From Ostrinia nubilalis (Eukaryota > Arthropoda > Insecta > Lepidoptera > Crambidae): DNA of 64,000 bases. The position numbers and the translations under genes were made by a program. Under the pieces are notes generated by a model. That model had not been told where the DNA came from, did not search any database, and worked only from the letters and a program-made list of their open reading frames with translations. Shown here piece by piece: positions 10,584 to 21,217 of the stretch (the stretch's first letter is position 1; each line of letters opens with the position of its first letter). Where the stretch lies: positions 2,480,001 through 2,544,000 of the forward strand of contig NW_026973566.1 of assembly GCF_963855985.1 (NCBI RefSeq), written 5' to 3'.

Positions 10584-10999
10584 TGTGTTCGGTTTAGTGT
10601 TATGTTTTATTTAGTTATAGTATTTTTATGTATCGACCCCAAGCCCTAAGGTAAAAGGTAATTTTTGAGAGGTAGGACAGGTTTTCAAGGTAAAGGTTAA
10701 GGTAATAAGGTATTTTGGTTAAAAAAATACTCGGTAAGTCTTCATTGGTTTTGAGCACAAGTAAAATAGGTTTTGTCGAGGTCTGCTAGCCGTGGTTTTG
10801 GTCTAACTCGAGCTCACGCAATATAGTTAATTGACAGACGCTCACACACTTAAAACACTCACACACATTTTTCTTCAGTAACATTTATTAATTTATAGAA
10901 TTGGGCTCTTAAACCAATGAATATTTACTGCTTCTGTAAACGAGTAGTGTAGTGTGTAATACTTAATAATTTTAACATTTTACTCGAGTGCTAGGTAAA

Positions 11000-12485
11000 G
11001 GTTTAAAGATTCTTTATTTCTCAATAAAAACATAATTGTCACTTACTTGAGAACAAAATTAAACTAAGTATAATTTACATTTGAATCGTTCGCACCGATA
11101 TGTTTTATAAAAAGCATTGGCTTTAGCAAATTATACCATCTGATTGGCGATAAAAAGTAAATCAGTATAATATAGGTTCAAAACAAAATTAAATATAATT
11201 TTCTAAATTGTAAATATTAGTTTTAGACATTAAATTTAATAAGTAAGGCTCATTCTACAACGTCATGAATATGTAGGGCAAGTTTCTTTTTAAAAATATT
11301 TAGGGAGTCAATGCTTTTTATTGATGCGGGTAGTTTATTAAACAACTGTGCTCCCTCAAAGTTAAGCATTCGCTTGCCGTAATTTGTGCGTATCTTGGGT
11401 AGAACCAAATAGCTAGCGCGACGGCGCGTGCGCTTCGGAACCTGTTCTGACCGCGTCATCAGAGTGAGCGACGTATGGATGGTTTTATTCAATACGTTGC
11501 GTATGAGCAGGCAGGTATAATACATAAATAATTTTTTAATGTTCATAATTTGTGTTTCGCTATAAATCTTGGAAGTGGATGTGAGGTACGGATAATGAAA
11601 TAATAATTTAATGATTTTATTTTGTAAGACTTGGAGTTCGGATATTTTTGTTTTTGAAGCACTACCCCAGATTTCAACAAGGTATATTAGGTGGGATTTT
11701 ACAAGTGAGTATATATTGTATCTTGATTTGCGGGGTATGCATCGTACTATGGGGCGTAAAGAAGCCATTAATGCGGATTTTTTTTTCTTAATATGGTCAA
11801 TATGAACGTTCCATGTTAAGTGGCTATCTAAATAAAGACCTAAATATTTTTCGTGTTTTTTTTCTTGTAATGATGTAGTGAAGATTGTCAATGGGTTGAA
11901 TGGAGGTATGTGCTTATTCTTCGCTTTAAAAATAATGTATGAAGTTTTAGATGCATTAATTGTTAATAGATTTTGTTGCAACCAGGTTGTGAGAGTGTCA
12001 AGATCATGTTGGGCATGTGAGATTAGATTATTCATGGATGGCCCAAAATAGAACAAACAGGTGTCATCAGCGTATAAGGTAATATGACCGTGTAGTCCAA
12101 TTTTATCTATACTATTTATGTAGATTAAAAATAGCAGGGGGCCTAGTACGGATCCCTGTGGAACCCCGTAATGAATTGGAAGAGTTCTGCTCTGGCTATC
12201 GCCGATTTTAACAATTTGTAGCCGGTCATTCAGGTAGGAGGTGAACATTTTGAGTGCGTTGCCACCGATCCCTATCACTGCAAGCTTTCTAAGTAGGAGT
12301 TCATGGCTCACGGTATCGAACGCCTTTTGAAGATCTATAAATATACCCAGAACGATATTCTTACGATCAATATTTTGCCTGATTTTAGTAATAAGATCAA
12401 GTGTTGCAGCCAAGGTGTTACTTTTAGGTCGAAAGCCAAATTGGCGATCACTAATGAATTCTATGGACTGTAGATGACTCTAAGC
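11000..12485 (-). pseudogene. CR1-like LINE, piece A: 3' half of reverse transcriptase and 3' UTR
   Basis: The minus-strand ORF from 12485 down to 11250 encodes RT motifs: QFGFRPKSNT (12420-12460), FIDLQKAFDTVSHELL, GVPQGSVLGPLLFLIYIN and the catalytic YADD in ITLYADDTCLF, then the thumb and C-terminal region. The 3' UTR runs down to 11000 and ends after AATAAAGAATC, flush with the 15-bp target duplication at 10985-10999. The upstream half of the RT is missing here and resumes at 23754. This is the 3' third of an element whose 5' end is at 50365. Confidence 0.88.
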
Positions 12486-13071
12486 ACAGAATAAGTAATA
12501 GTACAGGTACAGAAGGATTACTCCGCAAGACGATTTAAATAAATGCGAGTCTTGCTACGACGCGATACAGTGGAATTCAGCTCGCACAGCACTACGTACC
12601 TACAATTTTATTCACCTACAAGTTTTGTCTCTTTCTATCGCGTGCCTCTGAACTCTTCTTACGCTGTTAGGGTTGCTGTCTAGTGAAAAAATAATTAATC
12701 TACTTATTTGTAATGAGGTACGTATGTAGGTAAGTATGCATTCATTATGGAAAACCTTCATAGTAGGTTAGGTTCCTATACTATCCTAAGAATTATTGAT
12801 TACCTACATGGCCAACATACCTTTCAGCATCTTTGGGAAGCGAAAAAAAAAGATAAATCCGGTAGATTACTTTTCGAATTTAAACACCCGAACGCCGCAC
12901 AATATTTCTTTCTCTTAAATAATACTTCGATCATAGAATTATAATCATACTACAACGCACGCCAGCGTCCTGACGAGCGCGCGCGTGACACTCGACTGAT
13001 ATAATACCCGCCGGCGGGGCGCTTCGCTGTAGGTAATTATCGGATGTACCGCGCGGAGTGAGCCAGGCCTG
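12486..13071. mobile_element. 586-bp non-coding element with 8-bp target duplication
   Basis: It is flanked by CTCTAAGC at 12478-12485 and 13072-13079. The right end contains CGCGCGGAGTGAGCC, a word often seen in repeats of this kind. The ends (CAGAATAAG..., ...CAGGCCTG) share only short CAG/CTG tips. An 8-bp duplication suggests a non-autonomous hAT. A 65-codon ORF at 12747-12944 has no support. Confidence 0.55.
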
Positions 13072-13304
13072 CTCTAAGCCAGGGCCGGATTAACCATCTC
13101 GGGGCCCCTAGGCACAGCTAGTGTTGCCGATCGATAGTCAACTATCGATAGTCTATCGATAGTCTATCGATAGTCTATCGATAGTCAAACTATCGCATGA
13201 CTATCGATTGGCCTATCGATAGTATCGATACTGTCGATACTATCGATACTATCGATAGCTCAAAACGAGGCAATACTATTGAATATGTGCAATACTATCG
13301 ATAC

Positions 13305-13764
13305 TGAAATGAAACACTCTTGTAGGTTGTTTAACTTGTATTTCAGCACCACTGATTTACACAATTCCGACATTATGACGTCAACCTAATAGCACCTCTC
13401 GCTTCGAACGCTCAAATCGAACTGACTGTCCAGCGGCATGCCAGCGATAAGGTAACTTCCCCTTCCATCAGTGAAAGTCGACCGGTTCAAAACGACTTAT
13501 CGACGGCATGCCCCGGAACTAGTCAAATGCAATACTTATTTCATAATTAGCTGTTTTTTAATTTTTAAAATACTAAAATGTATACAATAAAAATCTAAAA
13601 AAATTAAATAATAAATGTGAAATAATTGGATGTAATACAAAATAAATTCTAAAATCATTCTAATGTCTGCAAAATGCCTAGGAAGTAATCAAATAAAGTA
13701 TTTTAATTTAATAATGGCTTTTTGGGTTCTTCTAAAATACAATATAAATTCTAAAATCATTACA
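13305..13764. repeat. Left LTR of the non-coding LTR unit
   Basis: 460 bp, TG...CA, near-identical to 19930-20456 apart from the right copy's extra segment of about 60 bp. The TGACGTCA palindrome near 13377-13384 is a CREB/ATF-type site by sequence. Confidence 0.8.
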
Positions 13765-15350
13765 TTCGGCCATCCGACACCGTGATGCCTCCCGGCATTC
13801 ACGTCTAATAAGGATTTATTCTAAAATCATTAATATTACTTTTCAAAACAATATGGAGCATATATAGTAGAATGATAAACAATTCTATGACAACTTGTTA
13901 ACAAGTGTTTTAACATTAATAATGCATTTTAGAAACTATATTCTTCATATTAAACCAGTAACAAATGTTAAGAAACGGAGAAAAATCTTGTAGGTACTTA
14001 TACATTTTCACCTAATCTATATTATTCGTAATGACTTATTTTATAACCATTAACGGATATTTGCATGAAATTCAGATATTAATCGTTTTACTTTATAATT
14101 TTCTCAAAACTTCTCATATCGAATATATTGGAAACTTCTCTTTTTAAATCCAAATTTTTATTTCACATAAATACACGTCCATTAGATGTTAGTACATAAT
14201 CAATTTAATTACAGTGTATCTTGCCATGACTGCCATGTGAAAGTTAGTAAGTTTATAAGAACATGTCAAAACGTTAATATTATATCCAATTATATCCATT
14301 TGTAACCGTAATCTGGCAAATAATGAATTATGGTCACAATTTATGATTAACACTAAAGGTACTTTCGTCAGAATTATGTATTTCTAAGGCCTTAACATAA
14401 TTTTCTTCTCTACAAATTTTCCAAGTTTTTGAAACCAATAGGTAGGTACAATTACAGTGTTCTTATTATGCGTTTCTGAATGTCTGTGATGCTCGATTTC
14501 ATCACGATTAGCGCAACATATTTGCCATCTAGCTGTACGTGGGACCACTAAAAATAATTTGGTATCAACCTTACTGTATCTGCTATTTGAAGAGATTATG
14601 ATGTTTGGATGGGTTGTCGTCAGATTCTATGACTAAATTTTGGTATTTGGACTATTCGCGGAACTAAAATTTTTTTCTCTTTTTTTTTTAACGTGGTTCT
14701 TAAGGCAGCATAACCAGTAGAAACTTTTAAGTCCTAAAAGATATACACCTTTTTTTTAGCACACACACCACAGCTAGTGTCTCTAACTCATGGAAGTTGT
14801 CTTTCATTGAAGATGTCTTTCCTCAGGGGTCGTCTGTGGGTCGACAAAAGTAATAAGTGACTGCTACAGAACTTTGAAGACTTTTCTCTTTATCATCAAG
14901 ATCTGACTTAAATATGATTTAGAGTTCTGAATAATATTGATAAGCAGCTATGGATCAAGTTAGTCATCTATGGATTTCTGAACCCTTTTCCCTTTTGTAA
15001 TGAGATAAGTGGTAATGGTGGTATTTGCACATTATTTTTCATCCTGACATCAAAGACTGCACGTATACGTCCTATCTCAGTCAGATTTATAGCAATACAA
15101 TCGCGATAATTTCACAAAAGAGTATAAAGCTTATCTAACTAATCCGTATCGTATCCATAGCCGAGGGGTCTTTTACAATTCGATTTACATGACATATTGG
15201 ACATGCTCCAAAAAGCATTGAAATAGCTATTAAAACATTTGCTTTAAGTGTTATTGGACTAGGCGACAAATTACTAAAAACGATTTCACCTTTGCCGTTG
15301 TGAATTAAAAAGGCTCTTTTAAACACCCGGTACTTGGCCCCCAGTTCAAT

Positions 15351-15535
15351 TTATATATTAATATTATAAATGCGAAAGTAACTCTGTATACTTGCTTTCA
15401 CTCTTAAACCACTGAACCGATTTTGATGAAATTTGGCATAGAGATTGCGTCCCGGGGAAGGACATACAAAACAAACAACTGTGACAAACAAAATTCCACG
15501 CGGGCGAACCCTCGGCGGAAAGCTATTCGCATTAT
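15351..15535 (-). repeat. RTE/SINE-type tail remnant
   Basis: It shows ATTATAAATGCGAAAGTAAC, ACCGATTTTGATGAAATTTG and CCACGCGGGCGAAC...GAAAGCTA in the order typical of lepidopteran RTE-derived SINE/LINE ends. Nearby at 15605-15640 is a box-B-like GAATCGAACCC. No intact gene. Confidence 0.7.
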
Positions 15536-16659
15536 AAAATATTAGTTTATCTAAACATCCCCTGTATATATTTTTTTTCACTTGAAAATATAGAACCGCC
15601 TAAGGCGGGAATCGAACCCACGGCCTTAAGCTCGCCAGGTGTCAAGTTATTTTAAAAATTTAAATTGAAAGGCAACTCTAAACACCAGAAACTATCCTCT
15701 GTAAAACTAGAAATTTATGTTAACTGGTATTCACTTGTGTCCGTCATTTTCGTGACTCTCGAAAATATTCTGACCAGGAATTTTATAGAATGTCAGTATT
15801 CAAAACCGTGAGAAATTGCAGTTGCGTGAAGTTTTGACCAATAGACGTGTTGACACCACCAGTCAATTGACGTACTTTTAAAAACTGTTACATCAAACTC
15901 CCATAGATTTTGTATGGCACGACAAGCAAGTGACGTCACTATTTTGTGAATTTAATCAAACTACTTTTCTTAATTACAATGCGACCAAAAATGGTAATTT
16001 ACAGGTCATTTCAGATTAATTAAGTTTTCAAGATCAGAATGTCTCTAATAAATTGTAATATCTAATTAATGGGGAATGGTGTCAAATCGTCTATTGTCAG
16101 TGAAGTCTGCTTATACATCATCAATCACTAACACTTCTATAACAGCGTCAATCTCATCAACATTTTTGTTTATATTAGCTCTATACACAGAGGTATGACT
16201 GATGATTGACCACAACTTTTACAATTGGAATTGATATTGAAATGATCCGCCAAACTATACTTAGTTTCAGCATCGGTTTTGCGTCAACAAGTGCACTCAC
16301 TACCAACATTTAAAAGGATTTTTCATTTACCAAAACAGTCTCATAGATTTTTTCTTTTTCTGTCATTAAAATAATTACGTAAACTGTTCATCCTTTCAAG
16401 TAGTAGGATTCAAAATTTCCTCTAACAGACGTCCGTAGTTCTCTTAGCTAAGCCAATTAACTTAAGTCAAAGACAAAATTCTCTTATTTGCATTAGCTAT
16501 TATAATAGCGCTCACAAAAATTGTCATAAAAAAATGAAAGACTACTAAAAAAAACAACTTTAAACTTCTGCTCTTATGGAACCTTGACGTTTCATATCTT
16601 TTGCTCTACCAAAAAAAATGAATTAAAGTGACCCTAACCTAACATAACCTATCTATTAA

Positions 16660-17810
16660 CCCTTTAACGCACACCCTAACTTTTTTTTGAATTCGCTATA
16701 TTTCTAAGTGGATATAAATATTCTATAGCGTTATTTATAACAACATGTATTAATAAAATTATCAGAAACTACATATGTTACGAGAAAATACAAAAAAACT
16801 AGTGGTCAGTATACTGACCATTGACCGTTCTGCATCACTAAAATCACCAATATTCATGTGAAATCACTGGCCAGTAAACTGGACACTTATAAAAAAAACC
16901 GGTTATTTTTATGTAAATTACATATTAAACTAAATAAAATAATTGCGTATTTAGTTATCAATCTTTAATTAGGCTAAAAACATAATATTCAACAGAGTAT
17001 CAAATAAAATGATTGTATTTCTTCTTCTGAGCCAAAAATAACATGAAAAAAAAAACAAAATTAAAAGTTTTGTCAACTAAAGTAAACATTATATAATAAT
17101 TTAGAGACAATATTATGTTATAAAATAAAAAAACGTGAATGAAAACTCAATAAACCCAGGATTATTATATACATTATCCACAAATATACATAATTTTGTA
17201 TGAAAAAATACCTAAACAGTTATAATAATGGGGTATAACTACCGAACCCGTATATTTGGGCTTATTATGTTATTGTATTATAAAAATTAATAATATACTC
17301 AGTATAAAACGATATAATTTGTGTGTAAAAATCAAAACATATAAATATGAGACTACCTCAAATTCACATGTGTAATTTCTACACAAGGCTTTTTCAACAC
17401 ACTAGTCTGTTTTTAATTGCAAAAATAACATGTTTATTTTACGGTTTTCGACTATATTTTCACGTGATGATAAAGTATATACTATAACATTATTATTTTA
17501 CTCATCTTTTTTACGAAGATATGTTTTTACATTGAACTACACTCGGAAATATGTATCGTCTGCTTGCGATGGCAGCAAATACTAGTACGGGTGTGCACAG
17601 TGGCCAGTTGACAGGCCACCTTAAAAAAGAGCGCGAATTTTTGATTGCGTGCGACGTCCTTGAGCGCTGGCTCGTTTCTAGGCCAGCGTGCTTTATTGGC
17701 TATCGTTTATGATCATAAGGTTCGACATTGTTACAAAAATTATTGAATTATCGGCCGTAAAGTGACTGTCCAGTTTATTGGCCACTTTGTATGGGCCGTC
17801 CTATAAAGGG
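16660..17810. mobile_element. piggyBac-type MITE
   Basis: TTAA at 16656-16659 and 17811-17814 flanks the inverted ends CCCTTTAACGCACAC and (reverse complement) CCCTTTATAGGACGG. Internal sequence carries repeated GGTCAGTATACTGACC and GGCCAGTAAACTGG-like palindromic words. No transposase ORF. The TTAA duplication and CCCT ends identify the superfamily. Confidence 0.85.
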
Positions 17811-18387
17811 TTAAACCTTGGTACAGGTACTAAGTTCTTTTTATAGTTACAAATTGCATGACGTTTTTTTTTTATGACTTCTTACAGTAATATAATATTG
17901 TGTTTATTTGAGGTTGCTAACTGATGTAGTTCTTTGAGAAAACTAAATTAGAAGAGAAAGCTTAATTCACCTAGAAAGTACCTATCTAGGTCAGACTAAT
18001 GTAATCAGAGGTCAGAATAATTCGAAATATGTTTTTGAAGTGGAATTATAGATAGACAAGATATTGTACTTGGCAAAAGAACCTACCGAAAGTCCGAACC
18101 GATGACAATTTGAAAATAAACGAATCATTAATTAATTCACTTTACTTGTGTAAAAATATTTTAAAAAAATATATATTTTTATAGCACATTTACTTTAACG
18201 TTCCTTTATACGTTATAATCGAATAATTTATTAGTTCCTTTAATTATTACTATTAAAGATTTACTACATAAGCTAATAATATTCCCATTTTACTGTAGGT
18301 ATGCGTAATAATGTGTGCGCAATAAAAAACTACCAATAAAAAAAATACTTTTCTTCACTAGAGTCTATCAGAAATTTTGCGAACCTC

Positions 18388-18621
18388 ATGAGTGCTCTTT
18401 CAGTAGAGCTGGAAGAAGATGAGCTCCTTCGCGTATTTTTCTTCAACCTTGGCCCCATAGAAGACGATCGTGGTGGCGCCTTCTTACTGGACGACGACGA
18501 CAACTTCGTCCGCTTAGCACGCTTATTTCATCGTCAGCTGACGGGTGTCCCTGGCGGTATACGAGCTCCATCTTCAGCCGTCGTTGTACTCAACTGTGAA
18601 ATAAAGTACTCGACGAAATAA
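18388..18621 (+). CDS. Short ORF of unknown status (77 aa)
   Basis: A 77-codon ORF lies in the otherwise non-coding interior of the LTR-flanked unit, with better codon texture than its surroundings. It is acidic (ELEEDELL, DDDDN) with a hydrophobic stretch (RVFFFNLG). I recognise no family. It could be a captured exon or chance; no splice sites or homologue are visible to decide. Confidence 0.3.
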   Translation: MSALSVELEEDELLRVFFFNLGPIEDDRGGAFLLDDDDNFVRLARLFHRQLTGVPGGIRAPSSAVVVLNCEIKYSTK

Positions 18622-18954
18622 ACTGTGTCTGACCAGCATCAACTCAACATCATATGGAAGCTATGTTCATGTTATATTAAGCAAAGTTTGATTTATTTCT
18701 TTTCCAAAAATCTAAATCTCAAAATCTTTTGTTTGACAATTAATATTATGCTCCCTGAGCAAAGTGTAGTAAAATACCATTGTGACATGTTTCTATTATA
18801 CTTATGCATCACAAATAAAGATTTTGTATTTATATTTGTATTTTATTCAGTGCGACCTACACACACAACTCATATGTGACAACTGGACGGCTTCCTTGTT
18901 ATGTCAGCAATAGAAGGTTTTTTTTATTCTAGAGACATCCTAAACAATGGGGCC

Positions 18955-19795
18955 CCTAAGGCGCATCTAGCCTGATAAACTGGAGGCACGTGTAGCCTCG
19001 TCATACTAAGTCATAGTCATAGTCCAAGGCACATCTAGCCTAATAAACTGGAGGCGCGTCTAGCCTCGTTATATTTAGTCATATTCAAAAGCGCATCTAG
19101 CCTGATAAACTGGAGGAGTATCTAGCCTCGTTATACTAAGTCATAGTCATAGTTATAGTCAAAGTCAAAGCCAAAAGTCAAAATATCTTTATTCGTTTAG
19201 TCTAATTAATAGTACTTACAAATGGTCGAATATTTTGTTCTTAAGGAGCCTCTACATGTCTCCTACTTAGTCATAGTCAATGGGGCATCTAGCCTGATAA
19301 ACTGGAGGCACGTCTAGCCTCGATATACTAAGTCAGTCATGGTCATAGTCATAGTCATAGTCTTAGTCATAGTCTAAGGCGTATCTGGCCTGATAAACTG
19401 GAGGCGCGTCTAGCCTCGTTATACTAAGTCTTAGTCATAGTCATAGTCTTAGTCATAGTCTAAGGCGTATCTAGCCTGATAAACTGGAGGCGCGTCTAGC
19501 CTCGTTATACTAAGTGTTAGTCATGGTCATAGTCATAGTGATAGTCTTAGTCATAGTCTAAGGCGTATCTAGCCTGATAAACTGGAGGCGCGTCTAGCCT
19601 CGTTATACTAAGTCTTAGTCATGGTCATAGTCATAGTCATAGTCTTAGTCATAGTCTAAGGCGTATCTAGCCTGATAAACTGGAGGCGCGTTTAGCCTCG
19701 TTATACTAAGTCTTAGTCATGGTCATAGTCATAGTCTTAGTCATAGTCTAAGGCGCATCTAGCCTGATAAACTGGAGGCGCGTCTAGCCCCGTTT
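18955..19795. repeat. Minisatellite with embedded AGTCAT hexamer runs
   Basis: Nine units contain CTAGCCTGATAAACTGGAGG or a close variant followed by CGTCTAGCCTCGTTATACTA, near 18966, 19026, 19090, 19270, 19390, 19470, 19568, 19668 and 19755. Between them are variable runs of AGTCAT/AGTCTT. Unit length varies because the hexamer run expands and contracts. Confidence 0.9.
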
Positions 19796-19929
19796 TAAAA
19801 ATAACTATTTCATGCATTAAACGAAATATTCATACGTTTTTCTACTTAAACTTTTAAAATCAATTACTTTTTTAACCAGATAAATAAAAACGTACCTTAT
19901 GAGCTGTAGATCACGTACCACTTCTGAGT

Positions 19930-20456
19930 TGAAATGAAACACTCTTGTAGGTTGTTTAACTTGTATTTCAGCACCACTGATTTACACAATTCCGACATAA
20001 TGACGTCAACCTAATAGCACCTCTCGCTTCGAACGCTCAAATCGAACTGACTGTCCAGCGGCATGCCAGCGATAAGGTAACTTCCCCTTCCATCAGTGAA
20101 AGTCGACCGGTTCAAAACGACTTATCGACGGCATGCCCCGGAACTAGTCAAATGCAATACTTATTACATAATTAGCTGTTTTTTAATTTTTAAAATACTA
20201 AAATGTATACAATAAAAATCTAAAATAATTAAATTAAATAATAAATGTGAAATAATTGGATGTAATACAAAATAAATTCTAAAATCATTCTAATGTCTGC
20301 AAAATGCCTAGGAAGTAATCAAATAAAGTATTTTAATTTAATAATGGCTTTTTGGGTTCTTCTAAAATACAATACAAATACTAAAATTGTTGCAATAACT
20401 ATTTAAAAGTAACCAATAATCGTATAAAATACAATATAAATTCTAAAATCATTACA
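19930..20456. repeat. Right LTR of the non-coding LTR unit
   Basis: 527 bp, TG...CA; it matches the left LTR but has an extra segment of about 60 bp near 20380-20435 that partly duplicates the TATAAAATACAATATAAATT end region. Confidence 0.8.
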
Positions 20457-21217
20457 ATACTATCGATAGTATTGTTGCTCGTGAAGAACAAACTATCAAT
20501 AGTATCGATACTATCGATAGTATTGTCGCTTTTGAATAAAAAACTATCAATACTATCGATAGTATCGATACTATCGATTGTTCTAGACTATCGATAGTTT
20601 GGCAATTTACAATAGTATCGTTTACAATATTTGGGTATAATAGTCATTAGCCACAACAATAGGGTTATTGGAATACTTGAATTATTTCATATAGTTAACC
20701 ATAACATTTAATTATATGTTTCCAAAATTGGCAATACATTTTATTTGCCGTACTTAACTAATGCAGGTAGTTTTAAATATAAGTGAGATTATTATTGTTA
20801 GTTATATGTTTAGTTGGTAAGTCAAGCGAAACATTTGAAATATTGTAAAAATGAATTTAAACATACCCAATACTATTGCAAATTTACAGACTATCGATAG
20901 TCTAGAACAATCGATAGTATCGATACTATCGATAGTATCGATAGCTTTTTATTCAAAAGCGACAATACTATCGATAGTATCGATACTATCGATAGTTTAT
21001 TCTTCACGAGCAACAATACTATCGATAGTATCGATAGTATTGCACATATTCAATAGTATTGCCTCGTTTTGAGCTATCGATAGTATCGATAGTATCGACA
21101 GTATCGATACTATCGATAGGCCTATCGATGGAGAAGGCTTTTTCGAATGAAAACTATCGATAGTTTTACTATAGATAGTTCGGCAACACTAGGCACAGCT
21201 CGTTTCGGGCCCCCCTT

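Larger units (their letters stand above)
8750..10999 (+). mobile_element. Outer Polinton remnant, left part (cargo gene plus intergenic)
   Basis: This segment is an inverted second copy of 40228-42050 inside the inner Polinton. The two match through exons, introns, 3' UTR and the stretch that leads to the DNA polymerase gene. It ends exactly at CGAGTGCTAGGTAAA (10985-10999), where the CR1-like LINE inserted. The same 15 bases recur at 50366-50380, followed by the polymerase leader. The segment is therefore the upstream end of a Polinton whose polymerase now lies 39 kb away. Confidence 0.8.
13305..20456. mobile_element. LTR-flanked unit with no retroviral genes
   Basis: Direct repeats of 460 bp (13305-13764) and 527 bp (19930-20456) both start TGAAATGAAACACTC and end AAAATCATTACA, i.e. 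TG...CA. The 4-bp ATAC flanks them at 13301-13304 and 20457-20460. The repeats contain a TGACGTCA site and an AATAAA near the 3' end. The 6.2-kb interior holds no gag, protease, RT or integrase reading frame, no convincing primer-binding site, and no polypurine tract before 19930. A large non-autonomous LTR retrotransposon is the best reading. Confidence 0.75.
13120..21190. mobile_element. Foldback element with TATCGATA-rich inverted ends and 10-bp target duplication
   Basis: The ends AGTGTTGCCGA and TCGGCAACACT are flanked by AGGCACAGCT at 13110-13119 and 21191-21200. The arms are arrays of CTATCGATAG words. The left arm is split into 13120-13304 and 20457-20700 by an LTR-flanked unit; the right arm runs inward from 21190 to about 20880. 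With the LTR unit removed the element is about 0.9 kb. A 10-bp duplication fits a Mutator-like element, but no transposase is present and the assignment is inference. Confidence 0.75.

Noticed and set aside
15600..15640. tRNA gene from a box-B-like GAATCGAACCC
   Set aside because: Only the T-arm part is convincing; no matching D-arm or acceptor stem.
18955..19795. CRISPR or satellite centromere array
   Set aside because: Variable spacing comes from AGTCAT hexamers rather than unique spacers, and the array is under 1 kb.
20851..21072. ORF with repeated SIVSIL residues
   Set aside because: It translates the CTATCGATAG array; no gene.
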